Made by a program: the position numbers and the translations under genes. Below are positions 1-6,997 of a stretch of 10,218 nucleotides of DNA, in pieces. The notes beneath the pieces were generated by a model. That model saw nothing but the letters and a program-made list of their open reading frames with translations. It did not search any database and was not told where the DNA came from. This DNA is from Pseudomonadota bacterium (GTDB taxonomy: Bacteria > Pseudomonadota > Alphaproteobacteria > Reyranellales > Reyranellaceae): NCBI GenBank assembly GCA_023416135.1, contig JAEZIF010000165.1, positions 1 to 10,218 on the forward strand, written 5' to 3'. Positions within the stretch are counted from its first letter, which is position 1, and each line of letters starts with the position of its first letter.

Positions 1-739
1 CCTCGGCGCGGCCGTTGATGAACTTGTCGACGTGGGCATTGCAAGAATGGTCGACGTCGGCGGTGCCCCCCTGCCAGATCAGCTTGCCTTCGTAGAGGAT
101 GCCGATGCGATGGCCGATCTTTCGTGCCGAGGCCATGTCGTGGGTGATCGAGATCGCGGTGGCGCCGAGATCGCTCACGCATTTCACGATCAGGTCGTTG
201 ATGACGTCGGCCATGATCGGGTCGAGGCCGGTCGTCGGCTCGTCGAAGAAGATGATCTCGGGTTCGCGGGCGATGGCGCGGGCGAGCGCCACGCGCTTCT
301 GCATGCCGCCGCTGAGTTCCGCGGGATAGAGCTCGCCGATCTCGGGGCCCAGGCCGACGGCGCCGAGCTTGGCGATCGCCACGTTACGCGCCTCGGCGGA
401 CTTCATGCCGTCGCTCTGGATGGGGCCGAAAGCCACGTTCTCCCAGACGCGCAGCGAATCGAACAAGGCGCCGCCCTGGAACAGCATGCCGAACTTGCGC
501 ATGACGTCGGCGCGACCGCCGTCGGCCAGCGTCACCGTCTCCTCGCCGTCGATCCTGATCGAGCCGGAGTCGGGCCGCATCAGGCCCAGGATGCATTTCA
601 GCAGCACCGACTTGCCGGAGCCCGAGCCGCCGATCACCACCATCGATTCGCCCTTGGCGACGTCGAGATCAATGCCCTGCAGGACTTTCTTGGGCCCGAA
701 GGATTTCGTGACGCCGCGAAGGGAGATCTTGGGGCTCAT
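1..739 (-). CDS. mlaF: MlaF-type lipid ABC transporter ATP-binding protein (3' end cut by window edge)
   Basis: Cytoplasmic ATPase that powers an MlaFE-type transporter moving phospholipids between inner and outer membrane. The 246 visible codons carry a complete nucleotide-binding domain: Walker A GGSGSGKS (residues 37-44), signature LSGGMQKR (142-149), Walker B ending FFDEPTTGLDP with D166/E167, and H-loop SITHD with H200. The LSGGMxKR signature is typical of the MlaF/Mkl subfamily rather than of amino-acid importers. The E. coli protein is about 269 residues, so only some 20 C-terminal residues should be missing. ATG at 737-739 is the start because an in-frame TGA lies at 743-745. Its ribosome-binding region lies inside a long palindrome (741-861), which is odd. 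It follows mlaE by 133 nt on the same strand; an mlaD-like substrate-binding gene or radA may come next off-window. Family call is firm, substrate inferred. Confidence 0.93.
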   Translation of the reverse strand, partial: MSPKISLRGVTKSFGPKKVLQGIDLDVAKGESMVVIGGSGSGKSVLLKCILGLMRPDSGSIRIDGEETVTLADGGRADVMRKFGMLFQGGALFDSLRVWENVAFGPIQSDGMKSAEARNVAIAKLGAVGLGPEIGELYPAELSGGMQKRVALARAIAREPEIIFFDEPTTGLDPIMADVINDLIVKCVSDLGATAISITHDMASARKIGHRIGILYEGKLIWQGGTADVDHSCNAHVDKFINGRAE

Positions 740-740
740 G

Positions 741-861
741 CGTCATCCCGACCGGAGCCGAGCACAGCGAGGCGTAGTGGAGGGACCTGTTCTGTCGATG
801 CGTGGACAAGAACAGGTCCCTCGACTGCACCGCCCTTCGGGCGGCTCCGCTCGGGATGACG
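741..861. repeat. Long imperfect palindrome (REP/BIME-like) between mlaE and mlaF
   Basis: The outer arms 741-760 and 842-861 are reverse complements with one mismatch in 20. The inner arms 780-793 and 809-822 match perfectly over 14 nt (gagggacctgttct / agaacaggtccctc). A third small hairpin, cgccc-ttc-gggcg, lies at 831-843. The nested structure fills nearly the whole 133-nt gap and ends 1 nt before the mlaF start codon. No long U-tract follows on the minus strand, so it is not a classic intrinsic terminator. The compound shape resembles REP/BIME-type intergenic repeats; genome-wide recurrence is inference. Confidence 0.75.
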
Positions 862-872
862 GTGGGTCATTG

Positions 873-1652
873 CTATCGCGCGAAGAAGGCTTCGGTGATG
901 AAGTAGTTGAAGGTCAGGATCAGGGCCGAGGCCGAGACCACCGCGTTGGTCGTCGCCGTGCCGACGCCTTGGGCGCCGCCCTTGGACGTGTAGCCATGGT
1001 AGCAGCCCATCAGCGCGATCAGGAAGCCGAACACCGCGGCCTTCACCAGCCCGGAGAAGACGTCCTGGAACTGCAGGAAGTCCAGGGTGTTGCGGAGATA
1101 GGCGACGTCGTTGAAATCCAGCTTGTAGACGCCGACCAGATAGCCGCCCAGCACGCCGATGATGTCGGCGATCAGCACCAGGATCGGCATGGTCACGACA
1201 CCGGCGATCAGCCGTGGCACGACCAGGTACTTGTAGGGGTTGGTCGACAGCGTGGTGAGCGCGTCGATCTGCTCGGTGACGCGCATCGTGCCGATCTCGG
1301 CCGCCATCGCCGCGCCGACGCGGCCTGCCACCATGAGCGAGGCCAGCACGGGCCCGAGCTCGCGGGTCAGCGACACCACGACGACGTTGGGGATGGCCGA
1401 TTCGGCCGAGAAGCGGGCGAAGCCGGTGTAGCTCTGCAGCGCCAGCACCATGCCGGTGAAGATGGCGGTGAGGCCGACGATCGGCAGGGAGTAGTAGCCG
1501 ATCTCCAGCATCTGGCGGAGAATCTGCTGGCGATACCAGGGCGGGGTGAGCGCGCAGCGGATCGACTGCAAGGCGAAGGACGTGACCGCGCCGATCGCCT
1601 CAAGGAAGGCGAGCGTCATGCGGCCGAGCAGGGTGACCAGCGGGATGCTCAC
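873..1652 (-). CDS. mlaE: MlaE-family lipid ABC transporter permease
   Basis: Inner-membrane permease of the MlaFE lipid transporter, 259 residues, the usual length (E. coli MlaE about 260). The family hallmark lies at residues 94-132: SLTRELGPVLASLMVAGR followed by GAAMAAEIGTMRVTEQIDAL, containing the cytoplasmic loop thought to contact the ATPase. Hydrophobic segments lie near 54-74, 148-174, 199-219 and 234-256, with an N-terminal interfacial helix. The start is GTG (1650-1652), preceded by GGAG 8 nt upstream (1661-1664). This GTG overlaps the alr TGA as GTGA (1649-1652), the signature of translational coupling. mlaF follows downstream on the same strand, separated by a palindrome. Older annotations call this family Ttg2B or DUF140. 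The family is certain; the phospholipid substrate and transport direction are inferred from the family. Confidence 0.95.
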   Translation of the reverse strand: MSIPLVTLLGRMTLAFLEAIGAVTSFALQSIRCALTPPWYRQQILRQMLEIGYYSLPIVGLTAIFTGMVLALQSYTGFARFSAESAIPNVVVVSLTRELGPVLASLMVAGRVGAAMAAEIGTMRVTEQIDALTTLSTNPYKYLVVPRLIAGVVTMPILVLIADIIGVLGGYLVGVYKLDFNDVAYLRNTLDFLQFQDVFSGLVKAAVFGFLIALMGCYHGYTSKGGAQGVGTATTNAVVSASALILTFNYFITEAFFAR

Positions 1653-2818
1653 GCAGCGGTCTCCGGCTCGGGCTCGCCGTCGCTCTCGCTCTCCGGCGGC
1701 GTATCGCTGTAGACGCGGGCATAGCGCCGGCCGAGCGCGGTCATCACCTCGTAGGCGTTGGTGCGCGCGTGGTCGGCGAGGTCGTCGGGCGTCATGTGCG
1801 GCCCCAGCACCTCGACCATCGCCCCGGTCTCGCTGAGGACTTCGGGCACTTCGGTCACGTCGATCGTCACGAGATCCATGGAAATGCGGCCGATCACGGG
1901 CACGCGGTGTCCGGCGAGATGGACGTGGGTGCGGTTGATGAGGATGCGGAAATAGCCGTCGGCATAACCCAGCGCGATCGTGGCCACGCGGGAAGGCCGG
2001 GCTGACCGCCAGGCGCCACCGTATCCAACGGTCTGAAAAGCGTCAATTCGCCGGGTCTGCAGGATGCGCGCCTCGAGCGTCACCACGGGCAGCATCGGGT
2101 TGTCGCGCCCGGGCAGGGGATTGATGCCGTAGAGCGCCGCGCCCGGCCGCAGCAGGTCGAAATGATAGTCGGGCCCGAGGAAGATGCCCGAGGAGTTGGC
2201 GAGCGAGGTCGGCGCACCCGGCATGGCGCGCACGAAGTTGCGGAAGCGCGAGAGCTGTTCGCCGTTGATGGCGTTGTTGGGTTCCTCGGAGGCGACGAGA
2301 TGGCTCATCAGCAGGGCGAGACGCAGGCCGCGCAGGCGGCCGCGCTCGTTGATCAGCACCTGCGCCTCGTCGGGCGCGAAGCCCAGGCGGTGCATGCCGG
2401 TGTCGATATGGATGATCGCGTCGAGCGGCCGGTTGAAGCGTTGCGCGGCGGCGCGCCAGGCGTTGAGCTGGCCGAGATGGTTCAGCACAGGCGTGAGCTC
2501 GTGCTCGACGAAGTCGGCTTCGGTGTTGGCCAGAAGCCCGTTGAGCACGTAGATCGGGTGCTCGGGCATCGCCTTGCGCAGCGCGATGCCTTCCTCGAGA
2601 TGGGCGACGAAGAACTGCCGGCAGCCCTCGGCGGCAAGCCGCGGGCCGACGACCGTGGCGCCGCAGCCGTAGGCGTCGGCCTTGAGCACGGCGGCGCAGT
2701 CGACCGGCCGCCCGGAAGCCCGGCCGGCATCGCGCAGCCCGCGCCAGTTCGCGGCGATGGCGCCGACATCGACGGTCAGGATCGCGCCCGCGCGGCGCGT
2801 GTCATCGTCGGAGGACAT
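1649..2818 (-). CDS. alr: Alanine racemase (PLP-dependent)
   Basis: Cytoplasmic fold-type III PLP enzyme interconverting L- and D-alanine, which supplies D-Ala for peptidoglycan. It has 389 residues, slightly above the usual 360-375. The PLP lysine lies in AVLKADAYGCG (K46), and IDTGMHRLGF at 138-147 contains the conserved substrate-side arginine (R144). The catalytic tyrosine lies in VGYGGAW (Y266) and the second-domain motif GRISMD at 310-315. An acidic Pro/Glu-rich tail (about 374-388) accounts for the extra length. The start is ATG at 2816-2818; the upstream Shine-Dalgarno is weak (AAAGAG about 8 nt away). It lies 140 nt downstream of dnaB, with a palindrome between, and its TGA overlaps the mlaE GTG. 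dnaB-alr linkage is common in alphaproteobacteria. A catabolic dadX role is unlikely because no dadA neighbour is seen. Confidence 0.96.
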   Translation of the reverse strand: MSSDDDTRRAGAILTVDVGAIAANWRGLRDAGRASGRPVDCAAVLKADAYGCGATVVGPRLAAEGCRQFFVAHLEEGIALRKAMPEHPIYVLNGLLANTEADFVEHELTPVLNHLGQLNAWRAAAQRFNRPLDAIIHIDTGMHRLGFAPDEAQVLINERGRLRGLRLALLMSHLVASEEPNNAINGEQLSRFRNFVRAMPGAPTSLANSSGIFLGPDYHFDLLRPGAALYGINPLPGRDNPMLPVVTLEARILQTRRIDAFQTVGYGGAWRSARPSRVATIALGYADGYFRILINRTHVHLAGHRVPVIGRISMDLVTIDVTEVPEVLSETGAMVEVLGPHMTPDDLADHARTNAYEVMTALGRRYARVYSDTPPESESDGEPEPETAA

Positions 2819-2864
2819 CGATCAGACTCTTTGCTGCGGGCGCGCCAGTCCGTGGCGCGTCTTC

Positions 2865-2936
2865 GTCTTCTGGACCGCCGGCTTCCGGCCGGCATCGTGA
2901 ATCACGGGCCCGCCGGAAGTTGGCGGTCCGGAAGAC
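2865..2936. repeat. Long imperfect hairpin in the dnaB-alr gap
   Basis: Arms 2865-2893 and 2908-2936 are reverse complements at about 25 of 29 positions (outer ends gtcttc / gaagac). The loop itself contains gtga-a-tcac, so the structure continues almost to its tip. No T-run follows on either strand. It occupies half of the 140-nt gap between the dnaB stop and the alr start. It could be a REP-like repeat, an attenuator or an mRNA-stabilising hairpin at the dnaB 3' end. Confidence 0.7.
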
Positions 2937-2958
2937 CATGAGCGCCCCCGGCGCCGAC

Positions 2959-4491
2959 TCATTCGAACACCGGAATGGGCCCGTCGGCATCGGCGGCCAG
3001 GTTGCCGAACTTGGTGAACTGGCCCTCGAAGGCCAGCCGCACGATGCCGGTGGGACCGTGGCGCTGCTTGGCCACGATCACCTCGGCCTTGCCGTAGGTC
3101 TGCTCGCAACGCTGGCGCCAGGCGTCGTGACGCTCGTTGAACTTCTGGTCGCTTTCCTCGGCGCGGCGCGCCGGCTCGGAGCGGGTGAGGTAGTACTCCT
3201 CGCGATAGACGAACATGACGACGTCGGCGTCCTGCTCGATCGAGCCCGATTCGCGCAGGTCGGAGAGCTGCGGCCGCTTGTCCTCGCGCTGCTCGACGGC
3301 GCGGCTCAGCTGCGACAGGGCGATGACCGGGACATCGAGCTCCTTGGCGAGCGTCTTGAGGCCGCGCGTGATCTCGGAGACCTCCTGCACGCGGTTGTCC
3401 TGCCGGTTCTTGCCCGAGGGCGAGAGGAGCTGGAGGTAGTCGACCACCAGCAATCCCAGCCCGTGCGTGCGCTTCAGGCGGCGGGCGCGGGTGCGCAGCG
3501 CGGCGATCGACAGCGCCGGTGTGTCGTCGATGAAGAAGTTGAGATGTTCCAGCTCGTGGCTGACCGACAGGACCCGGTCGAAATCGCTGCTGATCATCTC
3601 GCCTTTGCGGATCTTCTCGGACGAGACCTCGGCCTGCTCGGCGAGCATGCGGGTGGCGAGCTGCTCCCACGACATTTCGAGCGACAAGACCCCCACGACT
3701 GCGCCGTCGACCACCTTCGGGCGGCCTTCGACGATCTCTTCCTTGTAGGCGCGCGCGGCATTGAAGGCGATGTTGGTGGCGAGCGCGGTCTTCCCCATCG
3801 AAGGGCGGCCGGCCAGGATGATCAGGTCCGACCTGTGCAGGCCGCCCAGCAGCTGGTCGAGCTGGAACAGGCCGGAGGCGACACCGGTGAGCTGGCCGAC
3901 GCGATGGTAGGCCGCTTCGGCGGCGACCGTCGCTTCGGTGAGGGCGACACGGAACGCCTTGAAGCCGCCCTCGGTCTGGCCGGTGCTGGCGAGGTCGTAG
4001 AGCTTCTTTTCGGCAACCTCGATCTGGCTCAGCGCTGTCTCCTCGACATCGCCCGTGCCGAAGGCGCCGTTGACCACCGTTTCGCCGATGTCGATCAGCT
4101 GGCGGCGCAGGTAGAGGTCGTGCACCACCTGGCCGAAGGCGGTGGCGTCGATGACGTGGACGGAGGCCGCAGCCAGCCGTGCCAGATAGGTCGCACCGCC
4201 GGCCGCCTTCATGTCCTCGTCCTGCTCGACGTAGGTCTTCAGCGTGACGGCGCTCACGATCTGGCCGCGCTCGATCAGCTTCGAGAGCGAATCGTAGAGC
4301 TTGCCGTGCAGGGGGTCGGCGAAATGTTCCGGCCGCAGGAACTCGGCGACGCGCTGGTAGGCCGCGTTGTTGATGAGAATCGCGCCGAGCAGCGCCTGCT
4401 CCGCCTCGAAATTGTGCGGCGGCTCGCGCAGGCGGATGTCTTCGGCGCCGGGCAGGCGCGTGACGTTCGACGAGTCTTTCATGGGCTCCAT
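2959..4491 (-). CDS. dnaB: Replicative DNA helicase DnaB
   Basis: Hexameric 5'-3' helicase that unwinds DNA at the replication fork and binds primase and the loader. It has 510 residues, slightly longer than the usual 460-500. The N-terminal DnaB domain covers about 23-125 (PPHNFEAEQALLGAIL at its start), followed by a linker and the RecA-like domain. Walker A is GRPSMGKT (228-235), the catalytic glutamate lies in SLEMS (E272), Walker B is LLVVDYLQLL (347-356), and DLRESGSIEQDAD is at 411-423. KQRHGPTG at 475-482 includes the arginine-finger region. The ATG at 4489-4491 is chosen over Met4 because AAGAAGG lies 7 nt upstream, whereas GGAG sits too close to Met4. The usual partners rpsF/rpsR/rplI are not upstream; a toxin-antitoxin pair lies there instead. 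No intein or insertion interrupts it. Confidence 0.97.
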   Translation of the reverse strand: MEPMKDSSNVTRLPGAEDIRLREPPHNFEAEQALLGAILINNAAYQRVAEFLRPEHFADPLHGKLYDSLSKLIERGQIVSAVTLKTYVEQDEDMKAAGGATYLARLAAASVHVIDATAFGQVVHDLYLRRQLIDIGETVVNGAFGTGDVEETALSQIEVAEKKLYDLASTGQTEGGFKAFRVALTEATVAAEAAYHRVGQLTGVASGLFQLDQLLGGLHRSDLIILAGRPSMGKTALATNIAFNAARAYKEEIVEGRPKVVDGAVVGVLSLEMSWEQLATRMLAEQAEVSSEKIRKGEMISSDFDRVLSVSHELEHLNFFIDDTPALSIAALRTRARRLKRTHGLGLLVVDYLQLLSPSGKNRQDNRVQEVSEITRGLKTLAKELDVPVIALSQLSRAVEQREDKRPQLSDLRESGSIEQDADVVMFVYREEYYLTRSEPARRAEESDQKFNERHDAWRQRCEQTYGKAEVIVAKQRHGPTGIVRLAFEGQFTKFGNLAADADGPIPVFE

Positions 4492-4531
4492 GGCAGAGCC
4501 TTCTTATTGAAGAGAGGGGGACGCTCACCAC

Positions 4532-4562
4532 CGGAAAACCGATGGCTCCGACCGGTTTTCCG
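4532..4562 (-). promoter_or_regulatory. Hairpin in the dnaB mRNA leader
   Basis: cggaaaaccg (4532-4541) and cggttttccg (4553-4562) are a perfect 10-bp inverted repeat around an 11-nt loop. On the minus strand it lies about 40-70 nt before the dnaB ATG and downstream of the proposed promoter, so it would form in the leader RNA. No U-tract follows. It could affect transcript stability or bind a regulator; the function is unknown. Confidence 0.5.
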
Positions 4563-4736
4563 ATCGGTGTGGAGAGAAATACCCTGAAAGGCGGGGACAA
4601 GTCTCGTGACGGGTTGGGACGGCGCTGCTCCGGAGCCTTCGCGCGCCCTGCGACTTCGAATTTCCTGTCGGGTTTGTGCCGTCTTGCCGCAGACGCGCCC
4701 ACGCCACGACGCGCCGGGAAGGATCGACATGGTGGG

Positions 4737-4765
4737 AGGATGCACGCTCGGGGCCTCCTTGTCAA
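4737..4765 (-). promoter_or_regulatory. Sigma70-type promoter toward dnaB
   Basis: On the minus strand TTGACA (4760-4765, a perfect -35) is followed by a 17-nt spacer and CATCCT (4737-4742, a partial -10). This matches the alphaproteobacterial habit of a strong -35 with a loose -10. Transcription from about 4730 would give dnaB a leader of roughly 240 nt. Confidence 0.6.
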
Positions 4766-4770
4766 TAACT

Positions 4771-4799
4771 TTGGTGCTAGAAATGCACCCGAGTATTTG
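4771..4799 (+). promoter_or_regulatory. Candidate vapBC promoter with internal inverted repeat
   Basis: TTGGTG (4771-4776), a 17-nt spacer and TATTTG (4794-4799) form a plausible sigma70 promoter. Inside it, ggtgc (4773-4777) and gcacc (4785-4789) make a 5-bp inverted repeat that could be an operator for autorepression by the antitoxin-toxin complex, as is common in this class. The -35 lies only 5 bp from that of the divergent dnaB promoter. Confidence 0.4.
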
Positions 4800-4901
4800 C
4801 CGCGGCGACATATTATTTTGAGTTTTTTCGCACCGTACGGGCTGCCGGAGAACGCAGTTCGGCGCGGGTGAGGGCACTCCCGGCGTCGCCCATCGCAACC
4901 C

Positions 4902-5231
4902 ATGCGTTTGACGAGGCAGCTTCTGGTAGCTACTTCTGTGGCCGTGCGCGCCGTTGGCCTGAAAGTGCTGAAGAACAAGCTCAGCGAATACGTCCGCCTG
5001 GCTGCCGGCGGTGAAACCGTGCTGGTCACCGACCGCGATCGGGTCGTGGCGGAGATCGTGCCGCCGCAGGCCGGCCGCAGTCCGTTGCTGACCGACGCGC
5101 TGCTCGCCGAAGCGGTGCGCGAGGGGTGGCTTACGCCGCCGACGCTGGCCGGCGGACCGCTGCCACGCAAGCCGGTCGCACGGTTCGACGAGCTGATGCG
5201 CGAGCTGCGGCAGGATCGCGACGAGCGGTGA
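4902..5231 (+). CDS. vapB: Phd/YefM-type (VapB) antitoxin
   Basis: Antitoxin of a type II toxin-antitoxin pair, expected to bind DNA with its N-terminal half and neutralise the downstream PIN nuclease with its C-terminal tail. The core, VGLKVLKNKLSEYVRLAAGG followed by ETVLVTDRDRVVAEI (about residues 18-53 of the longest frame), is the Phd/YefM fold. The proline/arginine-rich remainder is the likely toxin-binding tail. The ATG at 4902 has no Shine-Dalgarno, and its first 12 residues do not look like the family. The GTG at 4938 (97 aa) or 4944 (95 aa) gives a more typical N-terminus, so the start is uncertain. The TGA overlaps the toxin GTG by 4 nt. Identification is strong for family, and for pairing by context. 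Confidence 0.85.
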   Translation: MRLTRQLLVATSVAVRAVGLKVLKNKLSEYVRLAAGGETVLVTDRDRVVAEIVPPQAGRSPLLTDALLAEAVREGWLTPPTLAGGPLPRKPVARFDELMRELRQDRDER

Positions 5232-5614
5232 TCTATCTCGACAGCACGGTGGTGCTCGCCCAACTCCTGGCCGAGGACCGCACGCCGCCCGAAACGCTGT
5301 GGCAGGAGCCGCTGGTGGCGAGCCGCCTGGTCGAATACGAGATGTGGAACCGGCTCGACGCACGCGGGCTTGGTCGGTCGCACGGCGAGGAGGCGCGGGT
5401 CCTGCTGGGCCGCATCGCGCTGCTCGAGTTGGCGCCGCCCGTGCTCGGCCGGGCCTTGCAGCCGTTTCCCGTGCCGGTGCGCACCCTCGACGCCCTGCAT
5501 CTGGCTTCCCTCGAGTTCCTGCGCGGCCGCGGCCAGAGGATCGAGCTCGCGAGCTACGACGACCGCTTGCTCGACGCGGCCCGCGCGATGGGGATCGCGC
5601 TGGCGGCGCTGTAA
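5228..5614 (+). CDS. vapC: VapC-type PIN-domain ribonuclease toxin
   Basis: Toxin of the pair, a Mg-dependent endoribonuclease of the PIN superfamily; known VapCs cut tRNA or rRNA. It has 128 residues, typical of the family. The acidic active-site set is visible: D5 in IYLDSTV, E36 in LVEYEMWN, D88 in RTLDALHLA and D111/D112 in SYDDRLLDAA. The start is GTG at 5228-5230, overlapping the antitoxin TGA as GTGA, the usual coupling that keeps antitoxin in excess. The next in-frame Met (39) would remove the first catalytic Asp, so it is rejected. All catalytic positions are intact, so the toxin looks functional. Its stop is 6 bp from the stop of the opposing gene, with no terminator between. The RNA target cannot be read from sequence. 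Confidence 0.88.
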   Translation: MIYLDSTVVLAQLLAEDRTPPETLWQEPLVASRLVEYEMWNRLDARGLGRSHGEEARVLLGRIALLELAPPVLGRALQPFPVPVRTLDALHLASLEFLRGRGQRIELASYDDRLLDAARAMGIALAAL

Positions 5615-5620
5615 GCCGCC

Positions 5621-6997
5621 TCATCGCCGCAAGTCTGCGACGCCGAGTTCTTCCCACATCCAGCGCACGTCATAGCCGCTCATGGACGGTTCATGCTCTC
5701 GTGCCACCGAATTCTCGATGAGCTTGAGCCAGCCGACCAGATCTTCGCGGCCCTTGTTCGTCTTTGCCGCCGTGCGTGGGCTCACATTGCCCAGCATCGG
5801 CACAGGTTGATCGAGAAGCGCGCGATAGTGGTGGCCGATCATTTGATGGACGACCGAGCGTTCTTCATCGGCCGAAAGGCTCGACGACGCGGCTGATTCA
5901 TCGCCTGCCGGTCGCGATGCGCTCATCTCCGCCAGGGTTTGCGACTCAAGCACCGGCTCTCCGACGAACGGACCGATGACGGGACCGAGCAATGCCTGCG
6001 CTTTCAGGGCGCGTTGCGGAGAGTTGGTCTCGAGCTCGAGCGTCTGCGCCTTCAGTTCGACGCTGGCCATCGACACCGAACCGTCTTCGAAGATCGACGC
6101 GAAGGTCTGGCCTTCCTCGGGCGCTTGCGCGGAGGCCGGCGCAGCGGCGGCGCTCCAGTGCCAGAGGGTGTCGCCTGAGCGTCGGAGCTCCGGCATGGCG
6201 GCGAGGGCGGCCTCGAGCGCCGCACGGTCGCAGGCCTCATTCAAAGGATAGCGAACGGAGGTGGGGGCGATTTCATCACCGTCGCTGTTGCACAGCGCGG
6301 GAAGTGCGGGATCGAGGGTCTGTCCGAGAATGTCGTTCAGCCAGACATGGGTGAACAGGAACGTGCTGTGGCGCAGGATCTCGGTGTCGAGATCGAACGG
6401 GTTGGCCTCCTCGTCGCCTGGCCCGGCAGATTTGCCGACCTCGGACAGCATGTGCTTCCTGAGTGCCGCGAAAGCCTCGCGAACAGTCTCACCCAACTCG
6501 TGATCGAACGCCAGGACACCGCCCGCTATTACATTTTTCGATCCCGTCCGCACGACACGGACGGCGATCAGGTCCCATTGCTTCAGGCTCCGCGTCGCTG
6601 ACCTCTCGCTGATTCGCACCGGCTCGCCGCCGCGCAGCAGGTCGCGGGCGAGAAACGACTGGTCGCGCACGACGTCGCTCACCTCGTACAGGCTCATTAT
6701 GGACGAGCGCAGGGCCATCATGTAGCGGTTGCTGGCAACACTCTCCTTCCAGCCTCGTCTCCGCAGGTAGTCGTCGACGATGTTGCCGGTCCCGTCGAGA
6801 TCGAGCGTCAGGAAGTCCTCGAACATGCACCCCCACAAGTTGCCGACGTGCTCGCTGCCGATCACGTCCGCCAGCTCGCCGAATGCGATTCCGGCCCGCT
6901 CGCACGGCGGACCGAGATGCCGCTCGATCAATTCGTTGTAGGGCTGCCGCCACTCGTCGCGCTGCAGCCACTTCATCAGGCCTTTGAGAGAATCCAT
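5621..6997 (-). CDS. Uncharacterised 458-residue protein with three conserved-looking blocks
   Basis: Function not recognised. Predicted soluble: no signal peptide or membrane span is seen. Block 1 (about 50-165) includes NIVDDYLRRRGWKES, MALRSSIMSLYEVSDVV, SERSATRSLKQWDLIAVRVV and a glycine-rich turn. Block 2 (about 308-355) reads SMASVELKAQTLELETNS, then QALLGPVIG. Block 3 (about 395-453) reads LDQPVPMLGNVSPRTAAKTNKGRED, a leucine-rich helix, then YDVRWMWEELGV. Blocks 2 and 3 recall, from memory, a module of bacterial proteins that often carry SEC-C zinc motifs; no Cys-rich SEC-C motif is present here. The linker 283-306 is Ala/Pro/Glu-rich. The start ATG (6995-6997) has GGGAG about 10 nt upstream. 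It converges on vapC and looks monocistronic, with a candidate promoter at 7054-7083. Confidence 0.85.
   Translation of the reverse strand: MDSLKGLMKWLQRDEWRQPYNELIERHLGPPCERAGIAFGELADVIGSEHVGNLWGCMFEDFLTLDLDGTGNIVDDYLRRRGWKESVASNRYMMALRSSIMSLYEVSDVVRDQSFLARDLLRGGEPVRISERSATRSLKQWDLIAVRVVRTGSKNVIAGGVLAFDHELGETVREAFAALRKHMLSEVGKSAGPGDEEANPFDLDTEILRHSTFLFTHVWLNDILGQTLDPALPALCNSDGDEIAPTSVRYPLNEACDRAALEAALAAMPELRRSGDTLWHWSAAAAPASAQAPEEGQTFASIFEDGSVSMASVELKAQTLELETNSPQRALKAQALLGPVIGPFVGEPVLESQTLAEMSASRPAGDESAASSSLSADEERSVVHQMIGHHYRALLDQPVPMLGNVSPRTAAKTNKGREDLVGWLKLIENSVAREHEPSMSGYDVRWMWEELGVADLRR

Larger units (their letters stand above)
4492..4901. other. 410-bp divergent intergenic region, dnaB / vapBC
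   Basis: It holds no convincing gene. It contains a 10-bp perfect hairpin at 4532-4562, a strong minus-strand promoter at 4737-4765, a weaker plus-strand promoter at 4771-4799 with a small inverted repeat, and an AT-richer patch at about 4760-4830 that contrasts with the GC-rich surroundings. Small frames here (for example 4525-4707 on the minus strand) lack a ribosome-binding site and any family resemblance. No tRNA fold was found. Confidence 0.6.

Noticed and set aside
369..1712. 447-codon open frame on the plus strand
   Set aside because: Antisense to mlaF and mlaE and crosses the palindrome; low-complexity His/Gln/Arg/Asp composition.
2920..4587. 555-codon open frame on the plus strand
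   Set aside because: Antisense to dnaB, whose motifs are all intact; the translation is a repetitive shadow rich in Gly, Ala, Asp and Glu with no family resemblance.
4525..4707. Possible leader peptide upstream of dnaB
   Set aside because: No Shine-Dalgarno and no regulatory features such as a run of one amino-acid codon; likely chance.
2822..5500. 892-codon open frame on the minus strand
   Set aside because: It overlaps dnaB in another frame, is Arg/Pro-rich as expected from GC-rich shadow frames, and runs through the intergenic region and antisense to vapBC.
4479..5657. 392-codon minus-strand frame opposite vapBC
   Set aside because: Antisense to a clear toxin-antitoxin pair and rich in Arg/Ala/Pro; no ribosome-binding site seen.
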